A stretch of DNA of 64,000 bases, from assembly GCF_901933205.1 (NCBI RefSeq), contig NC_044571.1:57163994-57227993 (forward strand), read 5' to 3'. Position numbers and translations under genes: made by a program. Numbering within the stretch: position 1 is the stretch's first letter; every line of letters starts with the position of its first letter. Shown piece by piece: positions 50,801 to 62,095 of this stretch. The DNA comes from Camarhynchus parvulus (lineage: Eukaryota; Chordata; Aves; Passeriformes; Thraupidae). Below the pieces are notes generated by a model. The model worked only from the letters and a program-made list of their open reading frames with translations, was not told the DNA's origin and searched no databases.

Positions 50801-53800
50801 AAATGGTGCATAGATGAAGTTGTACTGAATGGCTGTAATCCCTCTCTGCCACAGTGACATATTTGTGTGTACTGAGGGAGAAAGCTCTTTCTGTATGTTT
50901 TGAAAGTCAGTTATAGAAATTTGCCCCCCTTATCTTTGGCTAAATGCATTAATTGTGGGATGTGCTGCTCACAAAATTTCACAGCTACCGGACATATGAT
51001 GGCAATAATCTGCCAGGTGATGAAACATGCACCTGATTAAAACCCCAGTTTGGCAGAACACAGCACCAGTTGAAATGCAGGATAATGGGCAATTACAAAC
51101 AGCAATAATAGGCTAAGGCAATCTGACGCAAACTGTATTCACTGGCACTTCAGCTGCTAGAATATTTGCACCACTCTTCTATTTTGTGTCAACAAAATAG
51201 AGGCAGAGAAGTCACGAGGCATTAAGTGAATATATCCCTTCTCCTGTAGGATGCCACTTCACTTCCTTTTCTGACTTTTCTGTTATTTTAGGACAAACAT
51301 TTGCTTCCTCACACTTCTCCTTCCTTACCTGGATAGCATTGCTTGAAAACCAAAGCTGCTTGTGTACTTCTGAGAAGAGCACACTATGGTGAAGCTGTGC
51401 CTGGGAGTCCTCCCACCTATAAGGAGGAAGCACCAAACAAAGTGGATTCTGCTTTGAAGCAGTCACACAGCTTCAATCACAAATCTCGACTTGGTATAAA
51501 AATAGCTGAAATCTAAAAGACGAACTTTAATTGACTGGTAGACTAGGAGATTGTCTAAAAATAGAACCTAAACCATGAGAGATATTCAACATAATACTCT
51601 GAGTGAAGAAAAGTTGGCAGATATGAGAGTTTTCTCTTTATTTTGTCTAAATCTATCATATAATTTGCTGTAGACATTATACAGCAAAAGATATGTCATA
51701 GATTACTGGGTATTAACATGAGAAAAGCTGACAATCATCTGTACAGCAAAGGCAACTGACCTGCATTTTTCTCTGTAGTTCATTAACTCTGGTTAGAAGG
51801 GAGAATATAATTCTGATCACTCAAAAAAAAGGGAACTATTGAACATTTGCACAGTCTAGCTCAGCCCAGGTAACAAAATCTTGCAAAAGTATTACCTAGA
51901 TCATCTGAAAATGCTTGAGATTAAGACACTTAGAACATTTGAAACTTTTTATTAGTTTCCTCTGATTAAAAGTGAAATATATCAATTTAAAAGTTTAATC
52001 CCAATTGAAGTTTAAGTATCACCATTCACAAGGACTTATAAGTAGTATGAGACCAATAATAATGCTGGTAATTCTCATATATTTAGAAGCACTGTTTCAC
52101 TGAATGAAGTAATCACAGCAGAAAAAAAGAAAGAAGTAATGTCAGTGCTCCAGTGTAATATTGAACTTGTTATACATACCAGAGTAGATATCAAATAATG
52201 GTATTATTCTTCATAAAGCTCTGCACTTCTACCAACATTTTTAATCTTAAAATCTCATTATTAGAGTAAGGCCGAAATCAAATATCGCCAGCTTATTGAT
52301 AACTAATGGTCAATCAGAAACAGTTACAGTATAGGTAAGTTTTCTTTGACCTATGCTAGTCTTCATATAGGATTATACATGTGCTTCCATAAAACACAAA
52401 ACCAAAAGAAAAGATGAGAAAAATATATAGAAAAGAACAAACAGAAGCAGCAAATGCAAGACTCAATAACTTATTTTGTGTGGGCTTCACCTAAAAATTT
52501 CCAGAATTTACAGTTCTAGAAACAGATTCTACTACTGAGACATACCAAAAAAAGGAAAGAGACCCTCAATACAATTAAGTTGCTCTTATAGCTTTCCTGG
52601 AAATCAATTCATCAGATGAGATTGGAAAATGGATACTGTGTGCAAGTAACCAGCAAGTTAGCATCTTACCTGACCACATTAAAAGTTAGCAAGTAAGAAA
52701 GGATGATAGTGCTGGACATAAAGACCATTAAGTGGTGTCAGAGAAAGAAGGGCAGTCTGACAGATATTCTGAGCACAGAGAGCATGTGATAGATGTTCTG
52801 TCCAGATGAGAAAACCTATGGGAGGAAGCATTGTTGAACAAAAGATTTCACATGTTGTGTCAGCTCCTGGAGACTCTCAGCCTCCATCAGTTTCTCAGAA
52901 AAGGCCATCACCAGTTTTGCAAACTTCGAAAAGAAATATTTCTCCACAATCTTCTTTTCCTATTATCTCATTAAGCTGGTGTATTCATAGAACTCATCAT
53001 TCCCAATAGCATGGAAAGCATGGGTGATTATGTCAGACAGCAGAAATGTGCTTGATGAACTTTCTGCACTTATCAGTCTAGACTGATTCTAACTCAGTTA
53101 AACAGAATGGATTTTAATTATCCAACACACTCTAGCAAGGTTATGCCAAGAAAATTAATGGATAGCCCAGAAAAATTGTGGTAAAAAAAATTTTGTAATT
53201 TCTGCTCTGCTGCAGACGGATAATGCAGGATACTTGATTTCTGGGATCAGTCTTGTTTAGAAATGGAGACTGCAAATGAACAAGTTACTACAGACTTGTT
53301 TTGTGAACATGTTCAGTGGGCAAACATAAAGGGTAACAAACTGTTCATAGAGAGTCTCTAGAACTGATATAATTTTTATTCCTAAGACTTACATGCAGAA
53401 CTGCATCAGTTGTGATGCAAATGTATTTTTGTTGTGATGAAGAAAGAGCTATTATATTTTGAAATTACACTTAGTATCACTTTTTTAATGTAGATACATT
53501 ACATTTCTTTTATACTAGTAACAATACCCTAGACTAAAATGGTGCTCTTTTACAGAGAAGCCTGATGGGCAGTCTTAGTCCTAGAGGAGAGTCTGACAAC
53601 TATGCTGAAGACTTTCATTTCACCCTTCCTCCAAGCAGTTGCCTCTGGTTTTTTCTTTATTCTCAGGGCCCACACTATTGTTAATGAGGCAAGAGCATAT
53701 GCAGAAATGGCTCTTCTATGGGATGCAGGTGTGAATGGCAAGAAACTGTGTTGAAAGAAAGATGTAACACATAGTAATAAAGCAAAAACTCAACAAAGCT

Positions 53801-56800
53801 ACTGAATTTGGACATATTTAATCCCTTGAAGTTTTTTTGACAAACACATGAAAGTGTAGATTTACAATGGAATAAGAAAACACAGACAGGAAAGAAAAAA
53901 AAAAACAGAACAAAAGAAAAAGAAGCTAAAAATTCCTGGGGAAATCTAACAAAGACAATAATTTATGAGTAACTACAGAAAAGTCCATAACTTGGTATTC
54001 TTTACTGATTATAAGGTAAGCATATGCAGGATTCATGAAGTATAAAATTAACATCTTGCTGTTTTACTACTCCCTTGTAGATATTATTGTTTATGTTTTA
54101 TGATATAATTTTCAGCTTTGGATACCTTTTAAAGAAATACAGATTATTGCTGTTATTCTTAAACCATACCAAACAAAACCATTACTCTGTTATTTAAATG
54201 CAAGAAGTGAATATTACATGCTACAACAGATGTGTTCAAAACTAATAATTCTTGTAAGACTTCTAAGTAGGGTGATCTCAAACTGTCTAAACTAGTGATA
54301 GGGTTTAAAGTATCAGCAATAGAAGTGGAAAAAATAGATAGGCAAACAAAACTAATTTATCCAAAACCATTCTATTAAAAGAGTAGCAGGCATATGGAAA
54401 AAGCTGTTTAGTGATACAGCTGATTAAGATAGCACAAGTAAGCTTAAGAGACTATAAGAAATATTCTTATGCAGAAAGTGGCTTAGATATCACAGCAAGA
54501 GAGTATAAGGCTGAGATAACTAAAGTGGGACGTGCTTATTGTAACACAAGACTTACTGTCATGATAATTTTTACAGTTTGGGGAGGTTTTCTGCTTTCCT
54601 TTCGTTAAGGCAATTCTGTAAGCATTTCATTAATTATTAAATTAATTATATCTAATTTACATTGTCTTTCTCATTTGTGAAAATGTTAAAAATCACTACC
54701 AGACAAAACTTGCTATCAGGATATATTTTCCTTGAAATCAACTATTTCAATAGTAAACTGACAGGTTCTATCATTCAATATTTTCATTAATTAAGTAAGC
54801 TTGATTGCTTTCCATCTCATGCTGAAATCAGAAGACATCTGGTCTACAAAAAATTATTTTTGTAAAATTTCCTACTTTGTTACTGAGAGAAGCACAATTG
54901 CTGTTGTGCCACCAACATACTTTTTGCCTTTTAATTTGGACTAGAGTGGCTCAAAACTGCAGTCAAAATACTGGTACAACTAGAATTCTTATTACTGCCA
55001 TGGGCAGAATTGGATGCATGACAATAGTGTTTGGAATTACATGAGAAATATGTCAAACTTAACTAATTTTTAAATTAGGATTCTCACATCAAGATCCTAA
55101 CTTCATAGTTAATCCAGATAATTTTTCAATAATTTAATAAGATTTAATTATTAGTGTTGTTCTAATAGCAGAAGCTAAAGTATTTTAAATATCTTTAAAA
55201 GACAATAATCAAGCCTAGAACATGGCTACAAAACAGTGAATTCCCATCCCTGCATATAATCCAGAGTGATGACAGAACCACAACTTCTGATATTGCTTCA
55301 GGCATAGCTGGAGACAATTGTTTCTAGCAAGCTTTCCATCTCCTTTTCCCAGAAAACAATTTTTCTCTAAAGAAAAATTAAATTATTTTCTACCCAAATC
55401 ACATATATCATATTTCTTACCCTCCTTCAACTTGGCTTATGACTAGAGAAAACAATTTTATTCATCTTCTTTCAAAAGAGAAATATTACGTTGGGCTAAG
55501 AACCCTAATCATACTAAGCTCAATGACAAGTAACCATTGATTTCATTGGGAACACCACATAGCACCACATTTGTTACTGCGATGCCCTGAAATCCCATAA
55601 GGTGCTTGATGCAGGTTCAGTTTTCATAATATAACAATGATTTTATTATAGCACACTAGAGACGGAAGAGTTCATTCAAGCAAACAAATTTATATCATTA
55701 CTATTTGTAATTATATTTGGAGGGAAGAAAAACATTTAAAAAAAGGAAAAAATAGTTTGTCTCTCTATCCCCATTTTATTTTCTTCAGCAAAGAAATTCA
55801 CATAAACAGCCACTGCTGTAGATCAGTGGCTGACAATACTTAATGTCCATAATTCAATATATATTTCATAAGAACATGAGGAATTCATCTGAGTGATTGG
55901 AATAAATTTTCATGATGAATAGGGCAGCTCAACTAGGTATAATGACAAACGTAAACCTGCATATAACTCTTTGCATTATAATGAAATTAAGCAATGGGAA
56001 TGGTTGGCTTAATGTGCTTACTAGATTGCATATATTTTGACCAGAATTGAGTTTGATACTGCTGGACAAACTGCAGTATTATGAACACTGGCCATACAGT
56101 CCTTTTCTAAAAAACCACTCATTTTTAATCTGAATACTAGATAGTTTCCTAGTGAAACTTTAAAAATTTGAAAGCTCTTTCATGGCTATACTTGATAGAT
56201 GAAAATCCAGAATTTTTGTCTTCATGTCACACAAAACTGAGAGAATAAGACATATGCTCAAATAGCTTCTTTTAAAAAAAAACCTGCACTGCATCTTTAT
56301 ACAGATCAATGTCCAATTATAAGCAGAGAGTTGCTGTGGCAAAAGGTCAGGAAAAAATAATCTTTCCGGCATTTATTACTTGGAAAATAAGGTCACATAT
56401 GAGGTCAACCTCCAAATGTATACAGAATAAATTATACTGCAGCATTCTAAATATTCTGCACTGCAAAAATTATATTGCAATCTCAACATAATCAGAAAAA
56501 TGAAGTTGAACATGTATTTCCTGATGACTGTACTACACATCAGACTAAGCTAAGAGGTGAAAAACTGATTTTATTAATCAACAATTAATAAAAAGCTTAT
56601 CAGATATTTCTGCTTAATTAGAAATATAACTTCTTATTAAGGCTGACTGATTTAATAATTTCCTAACTATCTTTAACACTGAGACACCCTCCCCACAACA
56701 AAGTAAAATAATGCAAAACATACAAAACATTTAAAAATCATTCAGTGATGCACTTCTTTATTGCTTACAGCATAAAAGCAAAACATAAAGGCAGAGAATG

Positions 56801-57582
56801 CTCGAGTGCTTTGCCTGTCTGATTCTCTACAAAAAACAGAAGTGCGTCTTTGGAAATAAAAGACCTCCTAATTAGATAAAACACATCTGAAAAAAAAAAA
56901 GAATTGGACACAGTTTGAGGAAATAATTATGCTTGTTTGTCAGAATGAATGTTGGCAGAGAACATTGTCATTGTCCTGATCTAAGTCATTTTGCTGTTTC
57001 ACAGACAGTCTCAATCTTTGCTACGTTCACAGAATGTGAATGAAAGTATATTGAAAATAAGATTTTATTAGTATTTGACACTTCTTACGGTACTCTTAAT
57101 TGTGAAATCAACATTATAAATAGGAAAATGCATCCATGAAATGAAAACATCTTCTGATTCATTTTTACTCTTGTCTTTTATGCGAAGCATTTTCTTTTCC
57201 TCTTCTCCAAACTACATGAGGAATATAAATGACTGGAGTTCTTTTATCTGTTGCAGTCGTGTCTAGTTTGAATTTCAGGCTTTGACAGAAGTATTGTATA
57301 TAATATAACACAGGCAATGCCAGTGGTGATAGAGTATACCCTAATCATTTTCAGAAATACTAATTTTTTTTTTAATCTGCTTTGGACACTTGTGATTTCA
57401 TTTCATGTTCATTCTGAAAGATACTGTGTTCTTTTTTCTGGGCTAGTAACAAGATTTACTGTTTTCTCTGATAATAATATCAATGGGCTATTTCTCCCTG
57501 ATAAAGCGCAACTGCAATACTAATAGGTTGATAATGATGTTTTGGACTTTATGCTTTTGTAGGCATTGTAGGCTTCACTCAC

Positions 57583-57755
57583 CTTGTTCAAGTGGCTGGC
57601 TTTTAGTTGAAGTAGTTTTCATCTTGAGTGCCTCCCTAACAGACATGTCACAGCAGGAGCCTTTGTTAGTGTCTTGGTCACTGTCAGCCTGATCACTGTC
57701 CCCATGCCCGCTGTCCCTCAAGCTGGCTCTTTCTGGATCCTTGAACGTGGAGCTA
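57583..57755 (-). CDS. PCDH17: PCDH17 coding exon 3, cytoplasmic tail
   Basis: This 173-bp internal exon encodes SSTFKDPERASLRDSGHGDS, then an acidic DQADSDQDTNKGSCCD stretch and MSVREALKMKTTSTKSQPLEQ, which match the PCDH17 cytoplasmic tail. The acceptor reads ATGTATTTCAG|T; the T completes a Ser codon whose first two bases end exon 2. The donor reads CAAG|GTGAGT, a consensus site. The final G joins AA of the last exon to give Glu, so the frame is preserved across the 55.6 kb intron. Length mod 3 is 2, so skipping this exon alone would shift the frame. The serine- and aspartate-rich composition suggests a phosphorylated, unstructured segment (inference). An open frame extends three codons past the donor (Gly-Glu-stop), which would give a short C-terminus if the intron were not removed. 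Confidence 0.97.
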
Positions 57756-57909
57756 CTGAAATACATATTGAAAAAAAAAAAAAAAAAAGAAAAAAGAGAG
57801 AGAGAGAGTGTTGTATTTACTTGTTCTAAGTTGAATTGTACTCTCTGGCAAAGCAATTTTGACAAGAATGCAAATGGGGAAGCCAAGAAAGTTATTTAAT
57901 AGGCCTTAC
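57756..57909 (-). other. PCDH17: PCDH17 intron 2 (154 bp) with long polypyrimidine tract
   Basis: A very short phase-2 GT-AG intron. In transcript orientation, a CT-repeat (from 57808) runs into an almost pure T tract ending in T18 (57788-57771). Fifteen bases (CAATATGTATTTCAG) follow before exon 3. The tract is an unusually long PTB/U2AF-type pyrimidine stretch. On the plus strand it looks like a poly-A plus (GA)n microsatellite, so its length is probably polymorphic. Confidence 0.95.
57771..57808 (+). repeat. A18 plus (GA)n microsatellite inside intron 2
   Basis: A18 at 57771-57788, then GAAAAAA and about six GA units. On the coding strand this is the pyrimidine tract of the exon 3 acceptor, so length variation could affect splicing. 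Confidence 0.95.
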
Positions 57910-57968
57910 CTTTGAACAAACTGCTGCCTGCTGCCCATGTAATTGGGCTCTGCGGGAAAATTGTCTGT
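57910..57968 (-). CDS. PCDH17: PCDH17 coding exon 2, cytoplasmic tail
   Basis: This small 59-bp exon encodes TDNFPAEPNYMGSRQQFVQ plus the first two bases of a Ser codon. That is the PCDH17 tail segment lying between the juxtamembrane part encoded by the large first exon and the SSTFKDPE segment of exon 3. The acceptor is TCTCTTTCACAG|ACAGAC, giving Thr-Asp-Asn and implying a phase-0 junction with exon 1. A second AG four bases further in would break the frame expected from the family. The donor is CAAAG|GTAAGG. It was found by matching the family sequence, because it is far too short to stand out as an ORF. Retaining the following 154-bp intron would meet a TAA within two codons. The exon length is not a multiple of 3, so skipping would shift the frame. 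Confidence 0.95.
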
Positions 57969-58813
57969 CTGTGAAAGAGAAGGAAAAAAATACGTATAGT
58001 TGTACACTGGACAAATCTCCTGCAGAGCAACAAGATTTCCTAGAGGAGAAATGATTAATAATTCAAAAATTCCCTTAATCTTCAGATTTGTACATTTTAA
58101 TTAAATTGGAAAATGCTGGCATGTAATTATGTGCTCAGAACAATTAAATGATTCCGGTCCACAAATTACCTGCTAAAGTAAACAATGAAGCTCCAATAAG
58201 TGGCATTCTCTGTTAGTAACCTGACAGATGACACTGTTTATGTTTTTTCATTAGATAGATATTAAGACTGATGGTTATTGAAAATGAGAGAAAAAATAAC
58301 TCTTGCATATTAAAAAAGTGAATTATTCAATAATACTAATTTTTAATCATAATTACATCATCTACTGGGATTCTGAAACTCTTACTGCTGCAATACAGTT
58401 TTGTATGCTGCTATATTACACTTGAATTGAAAAAATAAACAAAAAATCAAGAAAATTTATGGCTGATTAGCTGTGGGGTTTCTCAGATGCTACTGGAAAA
58501 ATGCAAGTATGAAAATATTTGGATTTCCTCTCTTTAATTTTCATCAGTATTAATATCTATGTCAGAATAATGAGAACCACACATGAAAACAAGAATATTG
58601 AATGATCACTGCTGACAAGTAGCTTTTAAAAGAAGATACTTTCATTAAGTCTGTCATGTATATTTTTAGCAGCATGAGCCAAGTAACTGTAGAAGCAGAA
58701 GTATTAAAAGGATCCAGACCAACATGGAGTCCTGCCAAAGGGAACTGAATTCCCCTTGTATCATTAGCTGAAGTTCTTTGGGAGAAAGAGAGACTGCATC
58801 ATTCAGAAAACTC

Positions 58814-58967
58814 CGCATACTGTACATTCACGCACGTCACTTCTTCTTGCAGCTGACCTAGCGACAGAGCTTCCACTGTTTTCTGCATCACTTCACATCA
58901 CACCACTCTGCTCTGCAGCAGCTCCGGCCTTCGCAGCAGCACCCAGAGGATCAGTATCCGTAACACG
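58814..58967. promoter_or_regulatory. Local CpG cluster in intron 1 (candidate regulatory element)
   Basis: Eight CpG dinucleotides (58814, 58831, 58835, 58862, 58925, 58932, 58959, 58966) fall in 153 bases, while most of the window is nearly CpG-free. The patch is GC-richer than its surroundings and contains CTGCAGCAGCTC-type words. It could be an enhancer, an alternative first exon or promoter, or a GC-rich repeat I do not recognise. It is too small to be a classic CpG island. Confidence 0.4.
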
Positions 58968-61897
58968 GCCAGCACTCAATTAATGGAGCTGAGGGCCTGA
59001 GGTTTAATGTCACACAGCAAGTGCTTACACAGGTGACTAGGATCTTAGATATTTGGACTTCCCTGCCACTCCCCACTCCCCGTTTTTTTATCTTTGCTTT
59101 GGTTTTATCAGTAGGAGGTAATTAGAAATGTTTGCTACTTCTTGTATGGTTGTAGTACTTGAGCTTGGAAAAGAGGTAAAAAGTTTTATCCAGAATTTAA
59201 GTCACTGCTGTTTGCAACAGAAATTGGGCAGACACCTGTTACTCCCAAGGGACTTGTGAAATAGATGTGCTTGTATACCATGGATGTCTTTTTTGTTTTA
59301 GAGAAGGGGTGGAAAATATAGAACCATCTTCGGTTCAGCACGTATGTCAATGTACACTGCACTTTCTTCTAGTTTCTAAATCCTTTCATTCAAAAAATAA
59401 GGTTATAACATATACTGTGTTCACATTCATCCTAGCTTTAGTATATGCAATTAGAGAAAAAGTTCATCTTCACATTTAGTATGTATCAAGTTAGAAAAAA
59501 CAAATATTGGAAACAACAAAAAAAGGAGTTATATTTCAGCATTCTTGTGTGTATTTCTCAAATGCAGCACATAATATTTTTGAAGCAGCTATAATTCTGC
59601 TGTTTCTTTTCTTCTCACAAGTTTTAAGCTAATATCTCTCTTTTGTGCAGCAAAAAGAGATATATATATATACACTCATATACAACCATCATGGCACTTA
59701 CAGAACCCAGCACTTATCAACCTGAATAAACCTTTACAACTGCAGCTCTCATGTCTCTTTTTTATGTCTAATACCTCGAATAGAGATATCCAGGAAAACT
59801 GACCTTATGCTTTTACTTAGGTAAGACATCTGTCTCCTCCTAAACACAGCTGCTACCAGAATCAAAATTTCCATTTTTCATGACATTGGCAGTCAAAATG
59901 CCTGCTATAAACTGCTTTTTCATTAATTCTCTACCATTAAAAGTCAGACTTTTGTCCTGAAAATAATTATAACTCCTCCTTTTTGATGGTTCTAAGAACT
60001 TAGCTGTAAACTGGACCACTGTAAGAACCAGTCATACTTTTTGTCTCCTGCTTTTTCATAGCAAAAATCATTTCATACATCCTATATGAGCCAATACACA
60101 GATATTAAAATAGAAGATATGACCACATCTGAGCTGCTGAGAAATTCTGCATTTATGGTAATCATTAAAGACCTTTAACTAGATAATAATTTGACCAAAT
60201 ACCTTCATGCTGTATTTTGCTTCAATACTATGAATTGGGTGCCATGTTACAGCAATTTCATTATTACAAAAGAACAAATGTAAGTACTTGATGATCATAT
60301 GCAGACACAGAGCTCAGAGTTGAATACTGTTCTTCCTGCTCTAAAAGCATTAGCCCTTCTCCTATGAATTATGAAGGTATGATGCTTGTGTTGAGCTGTA
60401 ACAGTCCTCTGAGGTACAGGCAGCAAAGGGAGGATGGTTTCATATATGAAAGTATCTATTAAATTTGTGATAAATTAAAAAAAAAATCATTTTAAGGTTT
60501 GACAGTTTGGAGGAACCTTAGAAATGTAAACATCTGCTTCACAATGGATGAGAGAGACGAATGTCTAACACGTCTAACTCCCTTAAAATATATTTTTTTT
60601 GTTTTAATCCCAGTTGAAGTGAGAGGTCATATACTTAAATTTTTTACACTTTAACATTTATGGAAGTGATATTACACATTCCAGCTCATGAATTAATCAT
60701 ACCTCTTTAAATTGCATAGCTGTAACTCAAAGAAATAAATACTACCTCAAAAGTCTAAAAAACCTCTTGTTCTTCTCTGGATATACAGCCCTTTCTAGGA
60801 CCACAAAATTACCAAAACTCCAGACTTTCAGTTTAAAGGTAGGTTACAGTTCACCTGCAGAAAAAAAAAACTAAATTCTAGTCAGCTACTCTAGCTAATC
60901 AGCCAAAATCCCTCAATGTGCCTTCGAGAAATACAAACTATCCCATTTGGTCATCTAGTGTCAGGTACATCATACTCCTGGGGAGTATTATTGGCATAGG
61001 AAAATCTTGACAACCAGCAAGATGTCCAGAGCATTAGCTAAAGCTAAATAAGATGCATCAGGTCAGAAGTGAATTTCCTGAAATTGCAGTCTGCTGCTAA
61101 ATAACCAAAAATTATTCAAATGACAGCATCGTTAACTTTCTGAAGAACAGAATAAAACAAATTCCACCTTCGTTCTCACCCTCCCTCCAAAAAAAATCTC
61201 CAGGAACAATCTGTCTCCTAAAGTCACCAAAGTTAAAAAGTAAAGAAGCGTGATTTTTTATCTCTGTGATTCAAGACTGAGGAGTATCAATTACATCACC
61301 AGCAGCTACCACAGCACAGGTTCTCCAGTAGCAGGACAAATGTTATCTAAAATTAAAAAAAAAGCAGTAATGTCCACTACCATCAGAAAACTAAAGCCTA
61401 TGATACCAACCTAACTGTCCAAAGCCAACTTAGAGAAGTGGCCCTGGTTTTATGGCTCATTTTCACAGATTAATGGAACCAGCTAATTTCCAACGAGACT
61501 ATGCTGTTAAACCATTCAACAGATATTCTTTTTTGACAGTTGCTGTAACAGACCTTTACAAATATTTTCTTCTACCTATTTGTTCTAATATGTGACTCCG
61601 AATCAAATATGAAATTTTAGGAACACCATCATTAGTGTAATGTTGCAGAAAAATGTCTGAGGATTTCTGTACAAGCATTTGATACAGCTTTCTCAGAAGC
61701 AGAAGCTCATTAAAAAAAGCCATTTAAAAAGAGGTCAGAATGCATAGGAACCTTTCAAAAGCTGCAAAAATTTAAAAAGAAAGGGTTACATCCTTTCAGA
61801 AAATATACAGTTTGATTTTGTTACCTTTTACTTCAGTGAATTGAAGAGAAGGAAAATAAAAGAAGAGGCAAATTGAACCTGTGTAAAATATACTTTT

Positions 61898-62095
61898 CAT
61901 AGAATCATAGAACAATCTGGGTTGGAAGAGACCTAAAATTTCATCTCCCCATAATGGATAGGGATACCTATTCTTTCCCCATAAAGGGTAGGGATACCTT
62001 CCACCAGTTCAGGTTGCTCAAAGACCCATCCAACTTGGTGTTGAACACCCCCAGAGATGGAGCACCCAGAACTTCCCTAGGCAACTTGAGCTGGT
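61898..62095 (-). mobile_element. CR1 LINE 3' tail with internal 30-bp tandem duplication
   Basis: On the plus strand it begins with the tail 'tcatagaatcatagaa', then 'gggttggaagagacct', 'caggttgctcaaagaccc', 'gttgaacacccccagag' and 'ctaggcaacttgagctgg', the reverse complement of a CR1 3' end. The segment starting CCCCATAA at 61947 is repeated at 61977 with small differences, a duplication absent from the family. The 198-base open frame across it is not a gene. Confidence 0.92.

Larger units (their letters stand above)
2008..57582 (-). other. PCDH17: PCDH17 intron 3 (55.6 kb)
   Basis: This is the intron between exon 3 (donor GTGAGT at 57582-57577) and exon 4 (acceptor ending at 2008). It is phase 1 and GT-AG. 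It carries most of the window's repeats: CR1 tails, a tRNA-Ile SINE, a solo LTR, an ancient CR1 and microsatellites. No other credible gene is visible on either strand; open frames are at most 140 codons, low-complexity or repeat-derived, and none resembles a known protein other than CR1 reverse transcriptase. Confidence 0.95.
41986..57582. other. Repeat-poor intronic stretch before exon 3
   Basis: About 15.6 kb with simple repeats (46282-46313, 46719-46859 and 47853-47873) and no interspersed element I can name. A somewhat GC-richer patch lies near 43945-44115. Segments 51000-51180 and 56920-57050 look like possible conserved regulatory DNA. Open frames are short, and those at 46.6-47.1 kb come from low-complexity G/T sequence. 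Confidence 0.5.
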
